64,000 bases of DNA, taken from the NCBI GenBank assembly GCA_947085525.1, contig CAMTWU010000001.1:59719-123718 (forward strand), in the 5' to 3' direction. Positions 32,193-39,423 of this stretch are shown here, piece after piece. Under the pieces are notes generated by a model. That model did no database searches and was not told the DNA's origin. It was given only the letters and a program-made list of their open reading frames with translations. The stretch comes from JACPYF01 sp947085525. Lineage in GTDB: Bacteria > Patescibacteriota > Saccharimonadia > Saccharimonadales > Saccharimonadaceae. Positions within the stretch are counted from its first letter, which is position 1, and each line of letters opens with the position of its first letter. The position numbers were made by a program, and so were the translations under genes.

Positions 32193-32473
32193 TATTTCCC
32201 CCTTATATTGTTTAGCTCGTAAAGTTGCGAGAGTTCAGCCAGCGCTTTTTCTCGTTGCTTTTTATCTTTCGAAGCAAGCATATGCTGTATATGTGTGGCG
32301 ATATGGTTTTCCAGGACTAGTTTGTTTAGCGATGCCAGCGAGCGCTGTATCGCAAGACTTTGCGTCAAGATATCCATGCAATATGCATCTTGATCAAGCA
32401 TTTTCTGCAAACCTTTCATTTGCCCCTCAATAATCTTCGTACGGTGTAGTGATCTTTCTTTAACACTTTTCAT
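32192..32473 (-). CDS. CsoR/RcnR-family metal-sensing repressor
   Basis: A 93-residue all-helical DUF156 repressor (RTKIIEGQMKGLQKMLDQDAY). The metal ligands line up as C32, H57 and H61: YCMDILTQS and ENHIATHI. CsoR has Cys-His-Cys, so the last Cys is replaced by His, the C-H-H pattern seen in RcnR-type sensors (with H10 as a possible extra N-terminal ligand). It heads the copper operon and has a palindromic GC-box operator just upstream (32486-32502), so it is probably autoregulated. Whether it senses copper or another metal is open. Confidence 0.85.
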   Translation of the reverse strand: MKSVKERSLHRTKIIEGQMKGLQKMLDQDAYCMDILTQSLAIQRSLASLNKLVLENHIATHIQHMLASKDKKQREKALAELSQLYELNNIRGK

Positions 32474-32485
32474 ACTAATAAATAT

Positions 32486-32502
32486 ATACCCCTAGGGGGT
32501 AT
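32486..32502. promoter_or_regulatory. CsoR-type operator
   Basis: ATACCCCTAGGGGGTAT is a near-perfect palindrome with a C4/G5 core, 12 bases upstream of the csoR-like start. G/C-tract palindromes flanked by TA are the classical binding sites of the CsoR/RcnR family. A TATATA sequence next to it probably forms part of the -10 region, so binding would block the operon promoter. Confidence 0.75.
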
Positions 32503-32647
32503 TATGCAAATAGTTCAGAATTTATGCCCGCATACCCTATAAGCCCCAGAAAACGACCCCCACCTCCCCTTTTACATTCTCCATTCCGGCCGAAGGTGCT
32601 CGCGCAAAATTTTTTTCTAACGCCCCCTGATGCCGCATAATAGCCTC

Positions 32648-33112
32648 ATGGCCAAAGATGACGACAGCAATGAGTTGAGCCAAGAAAAGCTTTTGAGTTT
32701 GATCTATATAAAGTTGCTGGACATCGAGTTAAAGTTTGATTTGTTTGATGCAAAAATCCAAAGCCTTCAAGAGGATATGAGCAAGAGTGTATTTGTACGA
32801 AGTGAACACATAAAGCTACGATTTGACTACAAGACAAACGAACTATATATTACGAAGTTTTTTAAAATTCCGTTTGAAGGCAATGAAGCAATTTTACTTC
32901 GACATATGTTTAAAAAGACGAACGGAATGCCAAAAAAGTCCGTAAAATTTTACCCTGCTGAATTGGCTGGTAAATTCAAGAAAGACACCGAAGGCCTAAA
33001 AACGGCTAAGGCTGTTTACGGCACCCTCACCAGAATCGATACGACTGTAAAGCAGAAAACCGGAGGCTTGGAGCTGTTTGTAATCACGACAAAAGTGTTT
33101 CATTTTCTCTAA
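32648..33112 (+). CDS. Hypothetical protein, mobile-island accessory
   Basis: Not recognised. It has 154 residues from ATG 32648 (the frame is open to 32630). The N-terminal third is a predicted coiled coil (LLSLIYIKLLDIELKFDLFD...IQSLQEDMS). The C-terminal part (IPFEGNEAILLRHMFKKTNGMPKKSVKFYP...VYGTLTRIDT) has the helix-turn-wing rhythm of a winged-helix domain. It lies between the divergent copper operon and the integrase, where regulators or recombination helper proteins often sit. No convincing ribosome site is visible. Confidence 0.45.
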   Translation: MAKDDDSNELSQEKLLSLIYIKLLDIELKFDLFDAKIQSLQEDMSKSVFVRSEHIKLRFDYKTNELYITKFFKIPFEGNEAILLRHMFKKTNGMPKKSVKFYPAELAGKFKKDTEGLKTAKAVYGTLTRIDTTVKQKTGGLELFVITTKVFHFL

Positions 33113-33164
33113 ATAATAGATAGGGAATTCACGGGCGTTCACTACCCAGTCGACTTGCTTAAAT

Positions 33165-33350
33165 GTGCGAGTGCAATTCAAAGGCGATCAGATCATTACA
33201 GTTGCCGAAGCTAGAAGCATACTTGGCGATGAGGCGAATGACATGACGGACGAGGCAATTCAAAAGCTCGTTGATGATCTTGATGTGCTCGCTCAATACA
33301 CGATCAAGATGGTTCAAGAATTTACGAATAAAAATACCCCAACAGATTAA
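33165..33350 (+). CDS. Small protein preceding the integrase, possible directionality factor
   Basis: A 61-residue acidic helical protein starting with GTG: ITVAEARSILGDEANDMTDE, IQKLVDDLDVLAQYTIKMVQ. It ends 12 bases before the integrase gene. Short proteins with this ITVAEARxILG...LTDEQI pattern accompany serine recombinases. Helper or recombination-directionality function is an inference from position only. Confidence 0.5.
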   Translation: MRVQFKGDQIITVAEARSILGDEANDMTDEAIQKLVDDLDVLAQYTIKMVQEFTNKNTPTD

Positions 33351-33362
33351 TTAAATGTTAGA

Positions 33363-34922
33363 ATGGTTCTAAATATGGAAGCTGTTGCATATATCCGAGT
33401 GTCTACCGAGGAGCAAGTGCGCGGCACAAGCTTGTCTATGCAACAAAAAGCCTGCCTTGATTTTGCACGCGCCCAAGGCTGGAAGCTAAAGGTTGAAAAC
33501 GTCTTTCGCGATGAAGGTGAATCAGCCAAAGCTATGCATCGCCCCCAGCTACTTGAAATGCTTGAGTACTGCCGAAAACACAAAGGAAAGGTAGACAAGT
33601 GCATCGTCTGGAAACTCGACCGTTTCGCCCGTAACTCCGACGATCACGTAATGATCCGTTCCATCTTGCGCAAGAACGGTGTGTCCCTCGTATCGGTGAC
33701 TGAGCCAATTGACGAAAGCCCTACCGGCAAGCTCATGGAAACGGTATTGTCGGGCTTTGCGCAATTCGATAACGAGATTCGTACACACCGCACGACTGAG
33801 GGTATGAAAAAACGTCTCGAGCAAGGTGGCTGGCCGCATGACGCACCGATCGGCTACGTGAAATCACGTACAGCCCAGGGCGTAACGTCTATAGCACCCG
33901 ATCCAGTGATGGCGCCAATTGTAAAAGAATTCCTCGAAGCTTTCTCGAGCGGTCAGTACACCATCAAGGCGGCGGCTCAACTCGCGTACGACATGAAAAT
34001 ACGTGGCAAAAATAGTAAGCCTCGTACATGGCAAACAACAAAGAACATGTTGCTAAACCCTATTTATGCTGGCTATATCCAATCAAAGTACACTGATGGT
34101 AAGCGCCATGTCGGGCTTCACGAAGCACTTATATCAGATGAGATTTTACAAAAAAACCAGCGCATTTTAGAAGGTAAAAAAGTCATCCAAGTCAAAAGCA
34201 ATGAGGGTGAGTATCCGCTTCGCCGAGACTTTTTGCGGTGCGCGTATTGTAACAAATTCGTCACAGGTAGTGCGCCGCGTGGCAATGGTGGGCGCTATCC
34301 GCGATATAACTGCCTTTATTGTCGTGCATCGATCGTTAAGAAGCCTGTTGGACGCAGCACAGTAGACGTCCATAACGAGTTCAAGGAGCTACTCTCACAC
34401 ATTCGCTACAAAGACAATCACATCCGGCTTTTCAAGCAGCTCGTACTCACACGATGGAGTGATGAATACGATCACGCACTCAAAACTGCTCACCAAATTA
34501 ATCTTGAAATTAGCACGCTGCAAAACGAACGCTCAGCGACTATTCGCAAATTCACCCGCGATCAAATCAGCTACACGGACAAAGAAGCTGTTCTGAAAGA
34601 AATTGATAAAGAGATCTCGAACCTTGAAAGCAAAAAGGTAGAAGCGGACATTCATGCAGAGCAAAAAGAGAAGATCGTCAACATGGCAATGCTGTTCATG
34701 CAAAACCCATCAGAATTCTGGAACCGCGCGCCAGTACAGATACAGAAGCGAGTACAGCGCATCATTTTTCCTGAAGGTTTGGCTTATGACTTCGAAAAAG
34801 GTTTTAGAACCATACAGGTGAGCAATTCTTATCTGTTAATAAACAAAATCGCCCCGAAAGGCGATAATGATTCTATCGTGGTAGCAGCGACAAGGATTGA
34901 ACTTGTGACCTCAGGCTTATGA
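33363..34922 (+). CDS. Large serine recombinase (integrase)
   Basis: A site-specific recombinase of about 515 residues (likely start ATG 33375, MEAVAYIRVSTEEQ). The resolvase domain has the catalytic Ser in YIRVSTEEQ and the conserved R in WKLDRFARNS. The recombinase domain and zinc-ribbon Cys (LRCAYCNKFV, NCLYCRAS) follow, then a coiled coil (about residues 370-445) and FMQNPSEFWNRAPVQIQKRVQ. The last 13 codons (VAATRIELVTSGL) are the antisense of the tRNA-Met gene, so the C-terminus is formed by the attachment site. This is the expected picture for an island integrated at a tRNA. Confidence 0.92.
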   Translation: MVLNMEAVAYIRVSTEEQVRGTSLSMQQKACLDFARAQGWKLKVENVFRDEGESAKAMHRPQLLEMLEYCRKHKGKVDKCIVWKLDRFARNSDDHVMIRSILRKNGVSLVSVTEPIDESPTGKLMETVLSGFAQFDNEIRTHRTTEGMKKRLEQGGWPHDAPIGYVKSRTAQGVTSIAPDPVMAPIVKEFLEAFSSGQYTIKAAAQLAYDMKIRGKNSKPRTWQTTKNMLLNPIYAGYIQSKYTDGKRHVGLHEALISDEILQKNQRILEGKKVIQVKSNEGEYPLRRDFLRCAYCNKFVTGSAPRGNGGRYPRYNCLYCRASIVKKPVGRSTVDVHNEFKELLSHIRYKDNHIRLFKQLVLTRWSDEYDHALKTAHQINLEISTLQNERSATIRKFTRDQISYTDKEAVLKEIDKEISNLESKKVEADIHAEQKEKIVNMAMLFMQNPSEFWNRAPVQIQKRVQRIIFPEGLAYDFEKGFRTIQVSNSYLLINKIAPKGDNDSIVVAATRIELVTSGL

Positions 34923-34955
34923 GTCCTGCGCTCTAACCAACTGAGCTACGCTGCC
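34879..34955 (-). tRNA. tRNA-Met (CAT), elongator; integration target
   Basis: A 77-nt cloverleaf including encoded CCA: acceptor GGCAGCG/CGCTGCT with a G-U at position 1, D arm GCTCAGTTGGTTAGAGC, anticodon loop CTCATAA, T loop TTCAATC. It resembles elongator tRNA-Met (GGC start, AGCTCAGTTGGTTAGAGC) and not the initiator. Position 31-39 is an A-G mismatch. The integrase gene runs into its 3' half, and 16 bases of the T arm recur at 22542. Confidence 0.92.
34892..34907. repeat. Right attachment-site candidate (attR) inside tRNA-Met
   Basis: AAGGATTGAACTTGTG, complement of the tRNA T stem-loop, is repeated exactly at 22542-22557. It lies inside the overlap of integrase 3' end and tRNA, where the recombination core of tRNA-targeting elements is expected. 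Confidence 0.65.
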
Positions 34956-35200
34956 GCGTTAGGGTCGAAGATGATTATAACAGATGAAGGTGTTGTTGTT
35001 AAAGGGTTAGTCTTTCGTATTCATTTCACGCCATCTATTAACAAAATCGTCGTATTAGGCTACCTCTCCTATTTAATATCTGAAAATTTCTCTTTATTAT
35101 TAATTACACCGGCAGTGATATTACTATTTAAATGAATAAAAAACTTACAAAAAACACTTCAAGGCAGAATCCCTCATCTTGGCACCGCCACAGGCTGTCT

Positions 35201-35356
35201 TTAATTACAGATGGATTGCTGCGGTTGCGCCGCAGGCGGGTTAACCAGCAGCCGGGCGTAACTAGGTGTTTTTACGGATTGGATCCTTTTCTGAACGGCT
35301 TGCCGAGCTACAAGTATAGCTAGCGCCAATCCAATACTTAAACCTAAGATGACCAC
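35201..35356 (-). CDS. Possible small membrane protein or gene remnant
   Basis: This frame from GTG 35356 reads MVILGLSIGLALAILVARQA followed by a basic, Pro-rich tail (VQKRIQSVKTPSYARLL). There is one transmembrane helix. The frame remains open further upstream without a start codon, so it may be the tail of a broken gene. Apart from this and the rhodanese fragment, 34956-35541 shows nothing I can assign. Confidence 0.3.
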   Translation of the reverse strand: MVILGLSIGLALAILVARQAVQKRIQSVKTPSYARLLVNPPAAQPQQSICN

Positions 35357-35480
35357 ATAGAAAACGTTCTTATAAAATTCCGGAAAGCATTTTACATACC
35401 CTGATTACTACGTTCACTAGGATTTACTTTTTAGCTTATTGACTGAATATACACACTAAACCTTAGGGGGTAGCTTAAAG

Positions 35481-35560
35481 TTATAGAAGTGGGTAGCCTG
35501 ACTTTTTCCACTCATCCATACCACCTTGCAAATTATAAACACTAGCGAACCCAACCCTGT
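35481..35560 (-). pseudogene. Rhodanese C-terminal remnant
   Basis: In the frame ending with TAA at 35481 the translation reads GFASVYNLQGGMDEWKKSG then YPLL. This is the conserved end of rhodanese-like sulfurtransferase domains (xVYNLxGGxxxWxxxGxPxx). Nothing of the preceding domain or its active-site Cys is left, and the frame fuses into the PH-domain gene. A gene fragment left by deletion. Confidence 0.7.
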
Positions 35561-36102
35561 ACCTGAAGATGCTCGTCAAAATAATCCTTGTACTTATACG
35601 GGTTATTGATCTCCCTAAGTTGGATCTCTTTTTGCTCGCTGGAGCCAGCAAGGCTCAGCTTAATCGTTCCATAATTGAATCGTCTCCCAAGCCATCCCTG
35701 GTATATGACCACCGACTTGACCTGCGACAATTCATGGGTCGTCTCGGTAATATTAATCAGTCCAACTCGTTCGATTAAATGGTGTCCATATAAGTAATAC
35801 GTTCTACCAGCCCAATCGGCAAACAATCGAACAACCAGGACGGACAGTAAGAGATATTTGACTACTTGGGTAAGCAAAAGAAATATAATATACGAATTAT
35901 GCCAATTATGAAGGTTATTTAAACCCAAGAAGCCCACAATTATGACAGCATAGGCCAAGTCAAGCATAAATAATACCGCCAGAAGCTGTAAGGCTATTAC
36001 AATAACACTGCGTTGCAGGTGCTCTGAGGCTGGTTTTGAATTTTTCGGTGGCTCCATAATAATATCCTTTCTTGTGTTATTCTCGTCAATAGTGTTAATC
36101 AT
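35542..36102 (-). CDS. Bacterial PH-domain (DUF304-type) membrane protein
   Basis: A 186-residue protein. Two hydrophobic helices (VIALQLLAVLFMLDLAYAVII and YIIFLLLTQVVKYLLLSVLVV) are followed by a small beta domain (TYYLYGHHLIERVGLINITET, LSQVKSVVIYQGWLGRRFNYGT, ending with a helix). This is the layout of bPH-type YdbS/DUF304 proteins. Two starts are possible: ATG 36102 and ATG 36057, both with AAAGG upstream. It follows the UbiB-like gene by 16 bases. Its end overlaps the rhodanese remnant, so the C-terminus may have been altered by a deletion. Role unknown, probably envelope-related. Confidence 0.65.
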   Translation of the reverse strand: MINTIDENNTRKDIIMEPPKNSKPASEHLQRSVIVIALQLLAVLFMLDLAYAVIIVGFLGLNNLHNWHNSYIIFLLLTQVVKYLLLSVLVVRLFADWAGRTYYLYGHHLIERVGLINITETTHELSQVKSVVIYQGWLGRRFNYGTIKLSLAGSSEQKEIQLREINNPYKYKDYFDEHLQVQGWVR

Positions 36103-36118
36103 TAACTACCTTTCATGG

Positions 36119-37795
36119 CTATTTTCTCCTGACCCAAAAAGCTAGAATAATTAAAAGCACTATACTGAAAGTACCAAGAGAGAAATGGAGATTTAAAATG
36201 TTATTTTGCACAAGGTAGCTGATTCCGGCCGCGATAATGACTACCAGCAGAATAGTTGTAGCCAAACGCTTAGAACCCTCGGCGCTAATCCTTTTCTCAA
36301 GTTCCCCTAACTCCGACTGGTTGATTTTAACCCCGATTTCACCACTACTTAGTTTTTGCATTAGCTGCATGACCATTTCGGGAAAAACCCGTGCGTACTG
36401 GATGTAATCGAGACTCTGGTCAAATATCTGGGTTGCTGTTTTAGCGGGGCTAAGTTCTGACTTAATAAGCTTTTTGATATACGGCTTCATTTGCTTGGCA
36501 AAATCAAACTCCGGATCAAGCGTATAACCCATCGCTTCAGTTGTTAACAAGGATTTGGCCAAAAAGGCGAAACTCGAAGGAAAGTATATTCCGTTTCTCC
36601 TGCCGCTGTCTAAAATGCCGGAAAAGGCTTGAGATAAGCTGACGTCTTTGAGCTTGGCACCATACCAGTCGTGTAAAATATCATCGACATCATGTTCAAA
36701 TGAAGACAGATTGATAGCCTGAGATGTATCGACCAGATGCAGTAAATGTTTTATAGCAGAATCTGAATCCTGGTTTAGGAAACTTATAAAGAATGATGCC
36801 AGCTCTAACCTGTCATTTGGCATCAGCCGACCTACCATGCCGTAATCGATAAAAGCGAATACGCTTCCAGGCAATGCGAAATAGTTACCTGGGTGCGGAT
36901 CTGCATGAAAAAACCCTTCTACAAATACTTGACGCAACAAGGCGTTCACGCCATTCTGGCTTAGTGTTTGTTTGTTAATTTTGGCACGGGCTAGTGCTGT
37001 TTTATCATCGAGCCGTACACCCTCGATTAGTTCCATCGTCAAAACATTTTTTGATGAGTACTCTTTAAATACTTTTGCGACTTTTATCGATTCATCTCCA
37101 TCGAACATATGCAAGAAACGTTTAGCGTGTATGGCTTCGATCCTAAAATCGAGTTCGCGTGCGATTGTTTCTTCGAACTCCTTAACTAGTGCTGTGGGCC
37201 GGTAAGCCCGCCACTTTGGTGCGTGCGCTTCAACCTGCCGTGCGAAGAATGCTAGGATATGAATATCTTTTTTAATCGTGTCCCTAATCCCGGGCCGTTG
37301 GACCTTGACAGCAACTTTAGTGCCATCGGAGAGCTCGGCTCTGTATACTTGCGACAAAGATGCTGCTGCTAGTGGCTTACTATCGAAATTTCTAAATAGT
37401 TTACTTACCGGTCGCCCCAGATCAGATTCGATAACTTGTTTAGCTTCATTCCAGGGTACAGCCGGAACTTGATTGGTCAATTTTGATAGCTCCTGAGTAA
37501 TTTCTGTTGGCAGTATGTCTGGCCGTAGAGATAGTACTTGCCCAAGCTTCACATAAGTTGGCCCAAGCTTAATTAAAAGCACTCTTAACCTCACACCATA
37601 GTTGTCGGATGGCTTAGGCTGCCACATCCCAGCGCGGCGTTTGAAAAAGCATCGAACCCGGCATTCAACCGGCACGATAAAACGTAGTTGAGTTTTGCCC
37701 AAAACAAAAGCGAACCCCTCCTCATATACTAAGCCCGCAACTTTGCGGAAACGCTTTACATCGCCGATAGTACTACGTAGCATAGATACACGCAT
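36119..37795 (-). CDS. UbiB/ABC1/AarF family atypical kinase
   Basis: A 558-residue UbiB-family protein. Family signatures are present: the KxGQ motif as KLGPTYVKLGQVLSLRPDILP, the Ala-rich loop PLAAASLSQVYRAEL, catalytic Lys in KVAVKVQRPG, GFFHADPHPGNYFAL and the DFG-like FIDYGMVGRL. Two C-terminal hydrophobic helices (TILLVVIIAAGISYLVQNN and FSIVLLIILAFWV) form a membrane anchor. UbiB proteins support isoprenoid quinone or lipid handling; in CPR bacteria without quinones the role is unclear. It lies three bases after a CFA-synthase fragment. Confidence 0.88.
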   Translation of the reverse strand: MRVSMLRSTIGDVKRFRKVAGLVYEEGFAFVLGKTQLRFIVPVECRVRCFFKRRAGMWQPKPSDNYGVRLRVLLIKLGPTYVKLGQVLSLRPDILPTEITQELSKLTNQVPAVPWNEAKQVIESDLGRPVSKLFRNFDSKPLAAASLSQVYRAELSDGTKVAVKVQRPGIRDTIKKDIHILAFFARQVEAHAPKWRAYRPTALVKEFEETIARELDFRIEAIHAKRFLHMFDGDESIKVAKVFKEYSSKNVLTMELIEGVRLDDKTALARAKINKQTLSQNGVNALLRQVFVEGFFHADPHPGNYFALPGSVFAFIDYGMVGRLMPNDRLELASFFISFLNQDSDSAIKHLLHLVDTSQAINLSSFEHDVDDILHDWYGAKLKDVSLSQAFSGILDSGRRNGIYFPSSFAFLAKSLLTTEAMGYTLDPEFDFAKQMKPYIKKLIKSELSPAKTATQIFDQSLDYIQYARVFPEMVMQLMQKLSSGEIGVKINQSELGELEKRISAEGSKRLATTILLVVIIAAGISYLVQNNILNLHFSLGTFSIVLLIILAFWVRRK

Positions 37796-37798
37796 AAC

Positions 37799-37957
37799 TT
37801 ACTCCGTATCGCTTAGTGTACATTTTAATAACTCCCGATCAACAACTTTCATAAGTAGTCGCTTGTCGTGCACCGCTATGTCCCACGGCTGGCTACTATT
37901 AAGCTGAATGCCGGCTGGTGCTAGTTTTTTTTCAACTTGCCGTCTTGCTAAACTCAT
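37799..37957 (-). pseudogene. N-terminal fragment of cyclopropane-fatty-acyl-phospholipid synthase
   Basis: A 52-codon frame with a good ribosome site (GGGAGG) reads MSLARRQVEKKLAPAGIQLN then SSQPWDIAVHDKRLLMKVVD. This matches the start of CFA synthases (LLxxAGIxLNGxxPWDIxVHDxRLL). The family continues with GSLGLGESYMDGWW; here the sequence diverges into RELLKCTLSDTE and stops. The methyltransferase domain is absent, so this is a truncated remnant that happens to end just before the UbiB-like gene. Confidence 0.7.
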
Positions 37958-37993
37958 AATTCCTCCCATTTGTCATATTTTATACCAGTAACC

Positions 37994-38650
37994 TTATCCA
38001 TTAACTATCTTCCAAGGCCCCAACCGCTTACGACTATAAAAATGCAGAAAAACCATAAAACTTAAAATAGCCGCAAAGAAACACCATACAGATATGAATA
38101 CAGCCGCGTAAAACCAGTAGGCCACTATAGCAAGTATGAACGCCAAGCCTCCAAAAAGCCTAATAAACTTATGACTCGAGAAAAAGCCGCTGACGCATGT
38201 TGCCAGTAGATAGAAGGCTATTATAGGTAAGATGTACAAGTGCGGAGTATTATATTGGATACTCCTGCCTACAACTTGTGAAGTAATCGGTGACACTATC
38301 ATGAAATAGAGCAGGTACAGGCTAACTACAGTACCTATGCCTAGAAATATCTTTAGTACTTTCTTGCGCCAAGGCACAGTTTCTATGAGTAAAATAGCGA
38401 ACGGCACAAAGATCGGCCATAGAACGTGGGAGAATAACGAATAGACAAAAGTTGCCACAGCGTTAAGTGTTGCGGCATCATTCTGCAACGACCACCAAAC
38501 TAACCCTTCCGTTAGTTGCTGAATACCAAACAGTAGTGGGATCATGGCTAGCGGTAGCTCGGCTTTTCGCCGAGTCATTTTTATCGTTGCTACCCCAGTA
38601 GCAGATAATGCCGTACCGGCAGCAACGCTGGCTATAAGTGAAAAACACAT
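37994..38650 (-). CDS. DUF6629-like multi-pass membrane protein
   Basis: A 218-residue protein with about seven hydrophobic segments. It starts MCFSLIASVAAGTALSATGV, the MCFSxxASxxAG opening of the DUF6629 family, and has PLLFGIQQLTEGLVWWSLQ, another family-typical block. Function is not established. It stands between the CFA fragment and the ABC exporter genes; spacing (about 40 bases each side) allows cotranscription. Confidence 0.65.
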   Translation of the reverse strand: MCFSLIASVAAGTALSATGVATIKMTRRKAELPLAMIPLLFGIQQLTEGLVWWSLQNDAATLNAVATFVYSLFSHVLWPIFVPFAILLIETVPWRKKVLKIFLGIGTVVSLYLLYFMIVSPITSQVVGRSIQYNTPHLYILPIIAFYLLATCVSGFFSSHKFIRLFGGLAFILAIVAYWFYAAVFISVWCFFAAILSFMVFLHFYSRKRLGPWKIVNG

Positions 38651-38691
38651 GGTTTATTTCACTCCATTTTGAGTAGGGTCATTTATCTTAA

Positions 38692-39423
38692 TCATTTTTC
38701 TAATCCCATACTTTTATGATGTGGGCATGAGATGTCATGTCCACCTTTTTCTTCGCGGGTGAGTTTGCCGTCTGCAATAGTAATAACACGTCTGGCAACA
38801 TCTTTCAGTCGGGCATCGTGGCTTACTATAATTACTGAGCGTTTCTCTGCGCAGGCGATACTACATAACAACTGCATGACCTCTAGGCCGGCCTTGGAGT
38901 CCAAGTTTGCGGTTGGTTCGTCGGCCAGAATGAGCTTCGGATTATTAGCTAAGGCTCTAGCGATTGCTACGCGTTGTTTTTCTCCGCCCGAGAGGTTTCG
39001 TGGCAAATTCTCTAACCTTTTGCCGAGGTGAAATTTCTCTAGAAGTTCTGCCGCCTTGGAGTTGGCTTGCTTCTTGGAAGCGCCAGCTGTTCTCAGAGGC
39101 AGCGCAACATTTTGTAATGCGTTTAATGCCGATAATAGATTGAATGACTGAAACATAAAACCGAAATACTTTAACCGTAAATCGGCAATATCAGAATTGT
39201 CCAAGTTAGATACTTCTTTGCCATCTATAAGTACTTGACCGCTCGTTGGTTTCATAAGCGTACCAATCATAGAAATTAAAGTAGTTTTACCAGACCCCGA
39301 TGGCCCCATGACAAGTATGATGTCACCGGCCTCGACAGTCAGCGAGACATCATCCACGGCTTTAACATACGTGCGACCGCTGCCAAAAGCTTTGGTCAGA
39401 TTTATTACTTTTATAACACTCAT
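38692..39423 (-). CDS. ABC transporter ATP-binding protein, MacB/LolD type
   Basis: A 243-residue ATPase: Walker A GPSGSGKTT, Q-loop FMFQSFNLL, signature LSGGEKQRVAIARAL, Walker B LILADEPTANLD and switch His IIVSHD. The sequence type (FNLLSALNALQNV, DLDS-like) is that of the MacB/LolD/FtsE group that drives FtsX-like permeases. Its start overlaps the stop of the permease gene by four bases, so the two make one transporter. Substrate unknown: peptides, lipoproteins or envelope stress signals in this family. Confidence 0.92.
   Translation of the reverse strand: MSVIKVINLTKAFGSGRTYVKAVDDVSLTVEAGDIILVMGPSGSGKTTLISMIGTLMKPTSGQVLIDGKEVSNLDNSDIADLRLKYFGFMFQSFNLLSALNALQNVALPLRTAGASKKQANSKAAELLEKFHLGKRLENLPRNLSGGEKQRVAIARALANNPKLILADEPTANLDSKAGLEVMQLLCSIACAEKRSVIIVSHDARLKDVARRVITIADGKLTREEKGGHDISCPHHKSMGLEK

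Noticed and set aside
35132..35323. A 63-codon plus-strand frame right of tRNA-Met
   Set aside because: Basic, low-complexity translation, no ribosome site, and antisense to a better membrane-type frame.
35464..35472. TAGGGGGTA, identical to half of the CsoR-type operator
   Set aside because: Only a half-site, downstream of a dead rhodanese fragment and not in front of any gene.
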